Below, piece after piece: positions 46,978 to 57,639 of a stretch of DNA of 64,000 bases. Each line of letters begins with the position of its first letter. The stretch's first letter is position 1. The position numbers were made by a program, and so were the translations under genes. Source of the DNA: Ischnura elegans (lineage: Eukaryota > Arthropoda > Insecta > Odonata > Coenagrionidae); contig NC_060258.1 of NCBI RefSeq assembly GCF_921293095.1, forward strand, positions 1,984,001-2,048,000, read 5' to 3'. Under the pieces are notes generated by a model, which ran no database searches, had not been told where the DNA came from, and saw only the letters and a program-made list of their open reading frames with translations.

Positions 46978-47057
46978 CCAATAGAAAAGGCAGCCCGTTT
47001 GATATCGGTATTCGCTCCTTCCTCGGCTCTCCTATTCCCAATGCAGATAAGGCAATC
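46978..47057 (-). other. U3 exon 2 (80 nt), possible coding exon
   Basis: Open in two frames. Frame c, phase 0 at the acceptor, gives DCLICIGNRRAEEGANTDIK and runs to the end; frame b gives IALSALGIGEPRKERIPI. No ATG is found in the predicted first exon, so if it is coding the start must lie elsewhere, or the exon is part of a leader or non-coding RNA. Confidence 0.5.
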
Positions 47058-47280
47058 CTGAAACGTAAAATAAATTACTTCTGTTACTGACTTGAGAAAA
47101 TTATTTCACTCTCATAAAGCAAACCTCTTCTGTCAATGCCTTTTTTAAACTTACAGAAATTTTAATCCAAAACGATGGTCAAATACTTCTAATATAACAG
47201 GATTTGAACCACAAGATGGCGGATCAGTTCCCCAGACGCCACACGAACGAGATATGCTCGTTCTTTGGCTCAGTAAGAGA

Positions 47281-47288
47281 CCTTTATA
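47281..47288 (-). promoter_or_regulatory. TATA box of U3
   Basis: TATAAAGG on the minus strand preceded by GCTGTCTGTGGG, with the upstream AAGATTAGATAAG block shared by U1, U4 and U5. A CRE-like TTACGTCA lies about 300 bp upstream. Confidence 0.6.
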
Positions 47289-47819
47289 CCCACAGACAGC
47301 GGGCTTATCTAATCTTTAGTGCCTTATAAAAAATGGAGGTGAAGGAATGCCAATGAACGATGTTGCCAGTCAACGCTCGGGCGAACATAATTTCGACTGA
47401 ACTTAGTGGATATGAAGAATAGATATCACTTTTAACGTTTTTTCTTCGGATTGGTTGTGATGTTTTGCGAGATTTTTTATACATGGGATCACGAGATGAA
47501 GATAAAGGAATCGGAGCTTCCCAATCACTCCATATAAAGTGCGGCTTGGCAACTGAAAAATTGAAATCCATCTTTGAAAGTTGGTGACGTAATTTCGTCA
47601 GCTCGCTGCACCGTCGCAGATAAATGTATTCGCGTTGGATTTTGTCCGCGTTTAGGCGGCAGTGCGCAGGCGATTGCGCATTGGTTGTCGTTTATGGGAA
47701 GCTTGGGTACGCTGGAAGCAGATATGGAGGAGTAGCTGAATTGGAAGTGATGAATGCTATAAGTTTCATTATTTATTATTAATTTGTATTTTTTTTCTAA
47801 CTCGAACGTTATCTCAACA

Positions 47820-49130
47820 TAAGACAGATGTTAAACTCTAACATAGATTACAGTCACTGATGACCGTAGAATAGCATAGCACGCATCCGTTATCGGTATC
47901 GCCAGATAAATACAGTTTTGAGACTTCCTTGCTAATGACTACAGTCATTTTAATACCAATTTATATAATATAACTGTACCCTCATGATTGCTCAAGTTGA
48001 AGCTATCTGGATAACTTGGCTGCGCATAGCTGTTGTAGCAACGACGATCACAAATAAATTTTCTGATGCCATGTAATGTTACTCATATTCATCGTCTGTA
48101 CATAATTTGCTATTTTTCATGAAGTTGGATTAAGGAAATAAATAAATATAGCTGTAATACTGCATGGGCAAGTGCCATCACTGATGACACATTAACGACT
48201 CTATTATCGACACTTTTAAATTTTAACGCAATCAACATCTAGGAAGAAAATTTTGAGGAATGATGTGGTACGACAGTTTAAAAACAACATTCGTACAATG
48301 TTCAGTCTTCATAAATACTAATTGTTAAGCTGTTTTAGAGTTTTTATGTTGTGTTCACTAGCTTTGCTATAATCAATGCAAGAAATAATTTAAAAAGTCC
48401 AAAATGCTTAATAAATGTTATTAATTCTTTTAGATGAGTAAATTATCGAAGTTCAAAAGAAATATTTTAATTAAAAACAATGGTAACTCATGAGTTGAGT
48501 ATGAACTTGCGCAAAGATGGGGTTAGAAGGTCTATTTTGGAGACCTCAAATAACGCATAATTGAATTAAAACACAATGCATAGCTGTGACCGGCGCCGGG
48601 CACATGTTGAGTTTTGACTCAAATTCTATCCTACTCGTAAGACGGAAAAGCTTTCCTCTCGTAGGCTACATACAGTAGTAGGATCCTACATAGTTCGGCG
48701 TTGAGAAAACAAACGATATGCGAAAATTTTAGGCTCCTAAAAATCTGCCTGAGAGCAAAACATCTTATGATTTCGAGCAAAACGCACCATGCCTATGCTT
48801 TTTTGTGCAATTTTATTTCTTAAAATATTCTTATTCAAGCTGTTGAGATATTCAGGGCCAAGATATTATCGTGCTAAATGTGTATTCACGGACATATTTT
48901 TCTTCCGCCCATATCCTTCCTTCCCAGGACAAATCCATGAAAAACTAGATCGAAGAGTGCTTCACGAACTTTTCGCTTTTATCTTGTCGCTTCCGTTTAC
49001 GGTCTCCCATCGCCTAACCGTAGTAAAGTGGCAACGGTCGGACCTACGTGAACTATTGTCAGGACATGCATTCACACGGCTAGTTCGGCCAACTATCGTT
49101 AGGACGATTGCTCAGACTACCGTAATGTGA
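47820..49130. repeat. palindrome left arm beyond U3 (segment X)
   Basis: Matches the reverse complement of about 53950-55850 in order. Landmarks: GTATCGCCAGATAAATACAG, TTGCTCAAGTTGAAGCTATC, GGCAAGTGCCATCACTGATG, CCTCCGCCCATAT-type sequence near 48905, and CGGTCTCCCATCGCCTAACC near 48999. Non-coding; the frame 48789-49130 is not supported. Together with U2 and U3 this makes an arm of about 3.5 kb. Confidence 0.8.
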
Positions 49131-49504
49131 ACGATGAATTATTGGGACCGCATTACTGAAGAAGCCGTAGATATTTGTACACACCCAAATAACATCAATA
49201 GAGATCGAGGACTAATTTAGGAACCCAGCAATAAATAGGACGAGAAAGGAGGGAATATTTCCAAAACAGAGACCACGTGGGTGAAGGAGGAGAGTCTTAA
49301 AATCGGAACACAGTAATATCGGCATCATGAGACCTGAGGTTAATGGGAAAGTCTCTTAACGAAACGCCGACCTAGTCCATGCAGACTCTGACCCGGTTGA
49401 AACCCCGAGAAGTTTCCTATCATGTTGTTCACTGGGTAAAGCTCAGAAACTTCTTATACATTTTTGATGTTATTTGGAATCAACATAGTGTTTTAATGGG
49501 TTAA

Positions 49505-50132
49505 CACTAGAACCGCGGACGGGATTTTTTTCCCATCGTCCTTTGCAAATGTTTGCCATTCATGTACTAGTAGTTTGATCCCTTTGAAATTTACTGAATT
49601 TTGCTCATTTTTTATGGTCTTTCGAATAATCATATTGAAAATATTGTACGATGTTTGGTTCGCGAGAAAAACGACTATTTATATAGAACCGCGGGATGGG
49701 ACTTTTTTGTCCCAAAATGGGGAAAAACATACAATTTCAGTTTTTCTTTGTACACTTATTTTGTATTTAGCATAATAACAGTTTATTACGAAGGGGATCG
49801 ATGCACAGATACCGTTATTCTGCCAGTTAGAAGCGCCGAATAATATGTGCACTGCGCCGGCCGCCTACTCTCGCAGCGCCGGCCGCGTCACCTCTGCCCG
49901 GCGCGTCTGAAGGTCTGAGCTTGCAAACAAAACGTCCAAATAAGTTTACTGTATTTCTAGATATACTTAATAAAACGCTTTAAACATTACCTAAACACGT
50001 GTTTTGTTCACACAAACCACAAAAAACCGTCAATTATTCTTAAACACGACAGGATCAACGTATTCTGTCAATGGGACAAAAAAGTTCCATGCCGCGGTTT
50101 TGGTGAGGTTGGAAAGCTCAGCGGTTCTAGTG
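49505..50132. mobile_element. piggyBac-type MITE
   Basis: The 12-bp inverted ends CACTAGAACCGC are perfect. The left flank is TTAA (49501-49504) and the right flank CTAA (50133-50136), the piggyBac TTAA duplication with one change. A subterminal module, AACCGCGG then GGGA, a T run and CCCA, appears at the left end, at 49686-49715 and inverted at 50071-50100. The centre has a GC-rich patch with repeated GCGCCGGCCGC at 49855-49890. No transposase; 628 bp. Confidence 0.85.
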
Positions 50133-50189
50133 CTAACAAAAAGAAAACATTTTGCCGACGATCTATAAAATTCTCCCCTGTTCTACTCT

Positions 50190-50480
50190 GGGCTTGGTGC
50201 AAAATGAGAATTTTCCCCCTCTTTAATTATCTTGCCACAGAATAAATTCAAAGTAGCCGAATGGCACAAGCTAGTGTAAAGTCAACAGATTTATCTTTGT
50301 GAAAAAAAGTAGGTAAGTGAATATTGGATTTATTATTTTTTCTGCGCTATAAAATAACTTCTTTATATTTTTTCATATGCACCAGTTATTTTTTCTTTAT
50401 TTTCCCTTTTTTCAGGTTCTTATTACACATTTTTGATGTTATTATCAGTTAACAAAATGAAAAATATTGACGGCAATCGA
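50190..50480 (+). repeat. repeat R, copy 2
   Basis: Aligns with 42800-43095 and with copy 3 at 50700-51010. Copy 2 and copy 3 form a tandem pair split by a GGGG-rich insertion at about 50497-50700. Confidence 0.65.
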
Positions 50481-50496
50481 TGAAATTCTCACTTCA

Positions 50497-50700
50497 TCCA
50501 AGGGAGGAACCCAGGATTCCTTTTTGGGGGGTCACAAGCGAGGACGTATCCAGGATTTTGTTCTGGGGGGGACAACAATATCTCGTAATAGAAATCGAAC
50601 GCATTAATGATAAAGGGACCGTATTAAAACTCTGGCATATTTCTGAATGTCTTGGGGGCGCACGTGCCCCCATGCCCCCCCCTGGATCTGCCTATGCCCT
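50497..50700. mobile_element. GGGG-rich short repeat
   Basis: Begins GGGAGGAACCCAGGATTCC, contains a second start-like motif AGGACGTATCCAGGAT, and ends CCCCCCCCTGGATCTGCCTA. GGGGGCGCACGTGCCCCC near 50653-50670 is a perfect 18-bp palindrome. The reading frame through it is not a gene. Confidence 0.5.
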
Positions 50701-51010
50701 TATCTACACTGGCATTAGTACAAAATGAGAATTTTCCGCCTCTTCAGCGATCTCACAAGAGAATGCACTTAAAAGAGACAAATGTCACAAGCTAGTGTAA
50801 AGTGAACAGATTTACTTTTCTTTCTTACTGTGAATGAAAGAACGTGAGTGAGTTTTGGAATTATTATTTTTTGCTCTCTAAAATATATTTTTTTTACATT
50901 TTTTTTGCAATTTTATTTCCTTTTTCCCTTTTATTGCTACTACTTCTTGATTTTTAGAAAAAAAAATTTTTCTTCGAAATTTATTGCCAGATATGGCTAG
51001 AATTAATGTA
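50700..51010 (+). repeat. repeat R, copy 3
   Basis: Shares CAAAATGAGAATTTTCC, CACAAGCTAGTGTAAAGT and GCCAGATATGGCTAGAATTA with the other copies. Non-coding. Confidence 0.7.
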
Positions 51011-51164
51011 AAATAAACTAATAAATTTAAATAAACTGTAAATAAAAATAATTTTGAATTGAAACTAAATTATTAGTTAAGTCCCTGAGCGATAGTGGAG
51101 GAACAAATTTCAATGGCATCCCTTTTCCCGTCGAACAACAATTCGTGTTTTAAGACTTTTTCTA

Positions 51165-51330
51165 ATAAGTTCCGGGTAGTTTCTTCACGAAACTACCCAG
51201 AAGTTTTTGATATAATTTGATTTTTTTAAAATTGAGTACGCGATCCTGATATCATTTTGCAGCTTTCCCGCAACGGGAAAGTTTGATCAGGGAAAAAAGT
51301 TTTATTCGGCCCACCGAACTGTTTATCTCC
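51165..51330. repeat. short relative of the dispersed repeat at 17640-18293
   Basis: Starts with the palindrome GGGTAGTTTCTTCACGAAAC (then TACCC) at 51176 and ends with the match to 17648-17725 (inverted), including TTGCGGGAAAG-type sequence. The middle present in the 17.6 kb copy is missing here. Confidence 0.5.
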
Positions 51331-51894
51331 ATCGCGTTTATCTCTCATTTTCTTTGTGTCCTCCTTCTCTCATTTCCCACTTATCCCGTTAGGCGACGAA
51401 TGACATCAACATATACACTTTAGAGGGATTTGGAGGAATTCCTTAAAAGGCAAACACAGACGGAGGAAAAGCATTCCAAGCAATTACCACTAAGTGTCTG
51501 CTGGGATTAATTTATTGGGATTAAGGCGGTTTCCTGACTCACTGCAAGTAATTTATCTATGTTTCATTCTTAAAGGAGCCCTAGGAAAGTTTTTAGCGCA
51601 TCCACTTATATGGATATTCAGGCCTGCGCAATCGTTCGGCTGTTGCTAAGGGGGGCATTCGATAATCACGCCAGTCGTTTAGCCGGTGGGGAGGGGGAGT
51701 CGAGCCAAATATCACGTGGGGGAGAGTGGGTCCCTAGAGTATCATTTAATTTTTTTCCGAAAGAAACAAGATCTTAGTCCTTAATTTCTAGTCTTAATTA
51801 TTATAATTTATAAATAAATAAACAGGAAATAACAAAAATAACGCAATGAAGCATAGACTAAATAGTATTTACACTCCAAATATAGCCAAAATCA

Positions 51895-52190
51895 TCTCAC
51901 GTAATTAATGGGCAATCCCTTACGTATCTCTGATATTCTCTTTTGCCTTCCGCAAATCGAATATTGTGTACGTGATCACTTACGCCTGTATTCAATCTAA
52001 CATACTATGAAACCGTAATGGATTAAACGCATTAAGTCGTTGCCATTAAGAATGATCTGGTCATAACCACCTACATGGTAGATTTACTACCTTACATACG
52101 TGTCCTGAATGACGTGCTCATCCGCGAAAGATCCTGCCTCTGCCTTTAATAGTAAATTTTATAGATATAAGGGTGTGTCTCGCCTTTTTT
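51895..52190 (+). repeat. repeat T, tandem copy 1
   Basis: Starts CACGTAATTAATGGGCAATC, contains GTACGTGATCACTTACG, and ends AGGGTGTGTCTCGCCTTTT. The next copy begins 319 bp later. Non-coding. Confidence 0.75.
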
Positions 52191-52213
52191 TTTACAGCTA
52201 ATACAGAACATCG

Positions 52214-52430
52214 CCCCACGTAATTAATGGACAACCCCTTATCTTTCTTGGAAATCCTCTATCGCCTCCTCAAAATCTAATCTTGTGTTTGTGACCACCT
52301 ACGGCTGTGTCACACAGCACTTGAAATGATACCAAAATGAATCTAACGCGTATATTATCGTTGGAAAATCCTGTTTCCGCTTTAAATAAATAGATTTCAT
52401 ATATGTTAGGGTGGGTCTCGCCTTTTATTC
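52214..52430 (+). repeat. repeat T, tandem copy 2
   Basis: Starts CACGTAATTAATGGACAACC, continues TTTCTTGGAAATCCTCTATC, GTTTGTGACCACCTACGG, and ends AGGGTGGGTCTCGCCTTTT. It is shorter than copy 1 by internal deletion. Confidence 0.75.
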
Positions 52431-53182
52431 CAGCCTCATTTATTAATCTTATCTTATATATTATGAGTTAGAAGGGAAGGTGTACAAGTGATTATTTCTA
52501 AACGGAGTTAGGTGCAGAAATTAATAGAATGCGTGTACGATAGCGCGGTGTCCATGGGATACAAGCGCGTCTCCGTTTTGTGCAGACATCGAGTGGAAAG
52601 TAAATTGATCTTTTTAGTATCCAGTTTGCCTTGTTTGATTTCTTTACCTAATATCTGCACCTAAATCCGTTTAGAACAAAATAGCACCAGTACGTATCCC
52701 TCGGCTTCTCAGCTCCTTTCATTTACAACGAAGTCGAAAATTGTGCTAGCTGCTCCATTTATAACTCAAGAAGGACTGTACTGATTAGGATGGCATTTGG
52801 ATTCGTTTCAGACATGGATAACGGAATAAACCTCAATTTCACAAAAAAATTAATCATAATCTCAGAAATATTTTTAGAAGGTTAACACTGATACCCTTTC
52901 AGATGAGTCAATATTTCAATAATGGGTCGCTGGTCGGCTTATCTCCATCATGTTTATCTCTTATCTTATTTGTATTCTCCTGCTGTCCACCTCTTATCAC
53001 ACACTCCAACCGCTTTCGATCTTTCTTGGAAATTCGCGATCGCCTTCTCTAGACGGAATTCTGTGTGCGTGACCACTTACACTTGTCTACCCCCACACGT
53101 ACAAAGAAATTAAAATGGATCAGAGAGATAGCATTGATGGAAAATTTAGTCATCTGGCGATAACGGCAAAAGACGTGATTTT

Positions 53183-53600
53183 TTTAGTTTAAAGTATACC
53201 GGGACTAGCCGCGGTGATAACTTTTACGGGAGTCACTCGCAATGCACAAATTGTGCGAAAGATCCACAGAGAAAAAATCATTCGCCTTGACCGGGATACG
53301 AACCCGAATCCCCCGATTTTCGGTCGAGTGCTTTGGCCAGTTAAGCTACCAAGGCGTCATTCTTTGTGGATATTTTCGGACACTACCGGACAAAGTGTTT
53401 ACTGGACTGCTGAGCATATGATGCCACTAGCAGTCCAAATCGTGCGCATAGCGCCACAGCCGGAGAGCAGGCCCGGACATAGAACACAAATAGGTGTTCG
53501 TTCTTGACTAGTTATTAAGTATACCGGGACTAGCCGCGGTGATAACTTTTACGGGAGTCACCCGCAATGCAAAATCCAGATCTCTGTGGATCTTTCGCAC
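53183..53600. mobile_element. composite SINE-like insertion
   Basis: Flanked by an 11-bp direct repeat GACGTGATTTT. Inside, a stretch starting AGTATACCGGGACTAGCCGC and ending CGCAATGCA occurs twice as a direct repeat (53193 and 53518). The motif GTGCGAAAGATCCACAGAGA near 53254 is inverted near 53580 (TCTCTGTGGATCTTTCGCAC). The tRNA-like part at 53284-53355 lies between. Confidence 0.6.
53284..53355 (-). repeat. tRNA-like head of a SINE, GAA anticodon position
   Basis: The minus strand folds as a complete cloverleaf: acceptor GCCTTGG with TCAAGGC, D-stem GCTT/AAGC, anticodon stem CTCGA/TCGGG with loop CCGAAAA (GAA at the anticodon positions), and T-loop TTCGTAT. Position 33 is C where tRNAs have T, and there is no normal tRNA gene context or 3' T-run. 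The same head with the same A-rich flank occurs at 14318. It is called a tRNA-derived SINE and not a functional tRNA-Phe. Confidence 0.65.
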
Positions 53601-53779
53601 GACGTGATTTTGTTCCTTTACGGTCATGTCTTCAGTCACGTAGGTACATATTCATGAAATATCCAGTTTTGAATTATTCAGAAAAAATAGATTTTACAGG
53701 TATGAGGGTGATATTTCCTTTTAATTAAGCAACGCAGACTACATGTAAAGGATATTTCTGAATGAATTTATTGATTCTT

Positions 53780-55850
53780 AGACTTATCATAGTTTTTAGT
53801 TTCAATTCAATATTTGGCTTTTACATAAAGAATAATAGCCGCATCTGGCATTGAATTTCGAGGAAAAAAATATTAAAATGAAAAAAGCTGCGATTATAGG
53901 GGAAAAAGAAAGAACATCGCACAACAAAAAATGTAAATAACTTATACTATGGTTAGGCGATGGGAGACCGAGAACGGAAGCGACAAGTTAAAAACGAAAA
54001 GTTCGTGAAGCTCTCATAGCTGTACTTTTTTATGGATTTGTCCTAGGAACGAAGAATATGGGCGGAGGAAATATTATTCGTTTAATAACCGTTGAACACT
54101 GTAATATCTTGTCCCTGTATACCTCAACAGCTTTGCTAACCGTAAATTTCTCGTTCACTATAGATGTCAGCACCAGAGGGCGGCACAGGTTTTGACCATC
54201 GTTGTGTGAATGCACGATTGTTCCGACGATTGCTGGAACAATCGTAATATGAGCGATGCATAACCTCTAAGTCCCACCGAGTTGGGCAGTTTCCTCCCAG
54301 TGTATGCTATGGTTTTCTTAGGCACAGCATTGGCCGAATTTTCAAAGTGACCGAGTCGGCGTCGATGCCCATTCACCATGGTCCCAAATGCACTCTCCGC
54401 CCCTCCAATGCCTAACGAGAGGAAAACTTTATCCCTCTTTCCAGTAGGATAACAATATTTCAACCTTTATCGTCCTAAAGCAGGCCACCCAATGTTTTCG
54501 TTCATGGCCTTGCGATCCTTTAAGGGACCACTGAGACACAATGCGTTTAAAATCGTCTTATAATGTGTTTCGTCGCTGAGAAAGCGTAAATTTTATTTTA
54601 AGCTCCTGGAATGACACACACTGAGATCATAAAATAGGTTACACTTGCCATTTAAATTAAAGCCGTCCTTTAAATGTAAATTTTCTCTTTGGGGAGCGGT
54701 ATTTTACGGATATACACCGATTTTCTTCTTTCAGCGACCGTTGCATCCTTGAATATAAACACTTTTTTACTTAGGATGGAAAAAATTCGACTGTAAATAC
54801 AGCAGAATCTCCAAACACAACCCATATCACAATAACGGGAGCAAGAAATTGTGTTCGCAGAGTAAGTAAATATCGTAAATATCTCACAAAATAGTGAAAA
54901 ACTCTTTTTAATTTCTTCGCAGGCTGCCGAGTACAATTTGGCGTATTCGGAGCCTCATTTGTATAATGCAAATAAACGAGAAATATCCGTCATCCTGTCG
55001 GCACATAATGCCCTCGACAGTTCTGCACATAGAGGTTCTCAATGGCATTGCGAAAACATATGAATGGCGAAACGTGTCGGCTCATGTCCCTGGAGTAGGT
55101 CGTCTTATAATTTCGCGTTTATCGCATAATCAGGGTTGCCGACTACCAAAAAAACTTTGGGGGGCCAAACCGGCAATCTTGCCCAGGGAAATTTTATAAG
55201 TAGTGATTTTTAAGTTTTTAAGCATTTTAGAAGAGTCATGTAATCAACATTAGAACCCTGATTACATGAATCTCGATATCTGGACACTTCGGGGAAAATC
55301 GACAAGCCTGACACATTTTTTCCTCACACCCATAACAAATTTTCGAGGGGGATCGGGCCCCCTCAGGCCCCACGGAGTCGTCGCCACTGCGCACAATACC
55401 TATGCTCTTTTTGCATTTTAGCGCCATATCTTTCCTCAAAATTATCTTCTAGCACATGATTTTTTTGAAATGTAAATATGATAATAATCGAGTCAGTTAT
55501 CATGTATCAGCAGTGATTGCACTTGCCTATGCATTATTGCGGCTATGTTTTTTTCCTAAATCCAACTACATGAAGAATAGCAAATGACGTACAGACAGTG
55601 AAAACGAGTAACGTGAAATGTTATCAGAAAAATGTATTTGTGATCATCATTACTAAAATAGCTAGGGCCAGCTATGTTATCCAAATAGGTTGAACGCAAT
55701 CATGAGGGCACAATTATAAAATAAAAATTGGTATTAAGGCGACCATAGTCACTAGCAAGGAGATCTCACACTGTATTCATCTGGTAATACCGATGACGGA
55801 CGTGCGTAATGGTAATCCAAGGTCCTTTTATGATTTTAATCTAATTTTGA
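53780..55850. repeat. palindrome right arm (inverted R and X)
   Basis: The reverse complement aligns with R and with 47820-49130. Landmarks: CTGGCATTGAATTTCGAGGA (R), GGCGATGGGAGACCG and GAAGCGACAAG near 53957-53985, CCTCAAAATTATCTTCTAGC near 55434, and CCAACTACATGAAGAATAGC near 55562. It is longer than the left arm because of extra sequence, including a GGGG-rich insertion at about 55130-55400. Frames inside are not supported as genes. Confidence 0.75.
55130..55400. mobile_element. GGGG-rich insertion in the right arm
   Basis: Begins CAGGGTTGCCGACTACC with CTTTGGGGGGCC following, and ends GGGCCCCCTCAGGCCCCACG then GTCGTCGCCACTGCGC. There is no counterpart in the left arm, so it was inserted after the palindrome formed. 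Family unknown but similar in style to the other GGGG-rich MITEs. Confidence 0.5.
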
Positions 55851-56428
55851 GTTTAACGTTTGTCTTGTTTTGAGAAAATATTCGAGTTAATTACGAATAA
55901 AAATTCAAAATAATATTGAATAATGAAACTAATGGCAATCATCACTCCCAATTCAGCTACTCCTGCACGTCTGCCTCCAACACACCTAAGCTTTCCATAA
56001 ACGACATCGAATACGAAATTGCCTGCGCACTGCTGCCGAAACACAAAGAAACGCGAATACATTTTCTGCAACGGCGCAGCAAGCTAGCGAACCGTCATCA
56101 ACTTTCAAAGACGGTTTTAATTTTTCAGTTGCCAAGCCTTCCGTGGCTCAATTGGGAAGCTCCGGCCACCCCTGAGTGGTCAGCTCAAAATCCATAACCT
56201 TCATCTTCATCATGTGATCCCGTGCATCAAAAATTTCGCAAAAGATCACAACCAATCCGAAGAAAAAACGTTAAAAATTATATTTATCCTTCTTATCCAC
56301 TCAGTTCAGTCGAGAGAATCGCAATTATTTTGCCCAATCGTTGATTGGCAGTATCGCAAATTGGCAATCCCTTCACCTCTATTTTTTTAAGCACAAAAGA
56401 TTAGATAAACCCGATCGCTCTCTGTGGG

Positions 56429-56436
56429 TATAAAGG
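56429..56436 (+). promoter_or_regulatory. TATA box of U4
   Basis: TATAAAGG following CTCTCTGTGGG, at the same spacing from the first donor as in U1 and U3. Confidence 0.6.
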
Positions 56437-56656
56437 CCTCTTCCTAAGTCACAGGACGAGCATATCTCTTTTGAGTTGCATCCGAGGAACTGATCCGCCA
56501 TCTCGTTGTTCAAATCCTGTTGTCTGAGAAGAATTAGTCCAGCATTTGGGATTGAGATTTATGTAAGTTTAAAAAGGCATTAAAGAAAGGTTTACTTCAT
56601 ACGAGTATAATAATATTCCCATGTCAGTAAGAGAAGTAATTTACTTTATGTTTCAG

Positions 56657-56736
56657 GATTGCCTTCTCTGCATTGGGAATAGGAGAGCAGAGGATGGAGC
56701 GAATACGAATTTCAACGGGATTGCCTTTTCTATCGG
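56657..56736 (+). other. U4 exon 2 (80 nt), possible coding exon
   Basis: Open in two frames. Frame c gives DCLLCIGNRRAEDGANTNFN and continues to the donor; frame b gives IAFSALGIGEQRMERIRIST. It is nearly the same length and sequence as the U3 exon although the units are inverted and 10 kb apart. Confidence 0.5.
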
Positions 56737-57639
56737 GTAAGCACTTGCAAACGCATTCCATTTAAGTTTTCTTTCAATTATGCATAACAGCGTGATTTCT
56801 TTACTTAAAATAAGCATGCCTTTCAAGTGCAAGATTATATCTTATACAATTGATCAACAGAGTTTGAACGTAATGTATGGTAAGAATGCAGAAAAAATAT
56901 TTCTTGAGTTATATCCATAGAAAGTTTTTCGCCACCGTCTATAACATAATTGTTCGAAAGTTTACAGACTTGATATGACATTCCGAAACTCTATTCAAAC
57001 AAAATTTTTAGTTTTATATTACTAAGAAATAGTCTTGTCATAAAGAACGCGCGTAAAAATAGCTTTTGAGATCTCTAGACCATATTAGTCACAGGCCATC
57101 ATCAGTCAGTTATTATCAGCTGATTATTTTTGGCTTTTAAATTCAGATAGACTTTTCACCTATAAAGACGTTCGCAATTTTGGCATGCGATCTGAGAGAC
57201 AGATGCGTTCTTTTAATTCTGAATACTTTTATAATGACTGTTTTTAAGTGTCATTAATCATCGCAATCTTCATATTTTTGAGTAATAAGGACATGAAAGT
57301 CTTAAAAAATAACTTTTATTATTATTTGATAGAGGACCCGGTTAGATTCGTATCACCTTCATTTATGAAGTTATGCATACAAAAATGAATTGTTCTTCGT
57401 TCGTCTCGCTAAAATCCGAAAACAGCTTAACCGGCTTCCCTCTCTCAACCACGTCACGGATTATCTTCTCATTATATCAAATACAATTATATCTACAAAC
57501 AGGTACTTGATAACTACTTTTTCTATCGGTACAGTTTATGTGTAATCACTTAAATCTAAACTTGAAGTTTTTTGCGGTTATTACTATTAAATGCGGTTGT
57601 TTAATAAAACTTGCTTGCGCTTGGATTTAAATCGTTGTT

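Larger units (their letters stand above)
46780..47665 (-). repeat. repeat unit U3
   Basis: The best-kept minus-strand unit. It has TTACGTCA (47585-47592), TATAAAGG (47281-47288), exon 1 ending TTTCT|GTAAGTTT at 47155, an intron of 97 nt, and exon 2 at 46978-47057 with CAG acceptor and TTGG|GTGAGT donor. The uninterrupted sequence at about 46880-46960 is the empty site for the mariner in U1. The frame at 47305-47571 covers the promoter region and is not a separate gene. Confidence 0.8.
52920..53728 (+). repeat. repeat T, copy 3, split by a SINE-bearing insertion
   Basis: The left part has TTTCTTGGAAATTCGCGATC and GTGCGTGACCACTTACACTT; the right part ends with ACAGGTATGAGGGTGATATT. Between them is an insertion of about 420 bp flanked by GACGTGATTTT on both sides (53172-53182 and 53601-53611). 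Without it, the copy has the length of the other T repeats. Confidence 0.7.
55980..56960 (+). repeat. repeat unit U4
   Basis: Plus-strand unit, mirror partner of U3. It has TCAATTTTTCAGTTGCC-like sequence near 56120, TATAAAGG at 56429-56436, exon 1 ending TTTAT|GTAAGTTT at 56562, an intron of 94 nt, and exon 2 at 56657-56736 with ATGTTTCAG acceptor and TATCGG|GTAAGC donor. The CRE-like motif is changed (CCGTCATCA). Confidence 0.8.

Noticed and set aside
47305-47571. 88-residue protein on the minus strand of U3
   Set aside because: It covers the promoter region and TATA box of the unit; the matching region in U1 and U4 does not keep the frame.
48789-49130. 113-residue frame in segment X
   Set aside because: The inverted partner at 53.95-54.2 kb does not preserve the frame; it is part of the palindrome arm.
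53284-53355. Functional tRNA-Phe(GAA) gene
   Set aside because: All stems pair, but position 33 is C, the sequence does not look like a metazoan tRNA-Phe, a degenerate sister with the same A-rich flank occurs at 14318, and it sits inside a repeated, flank-duplicated insertion.
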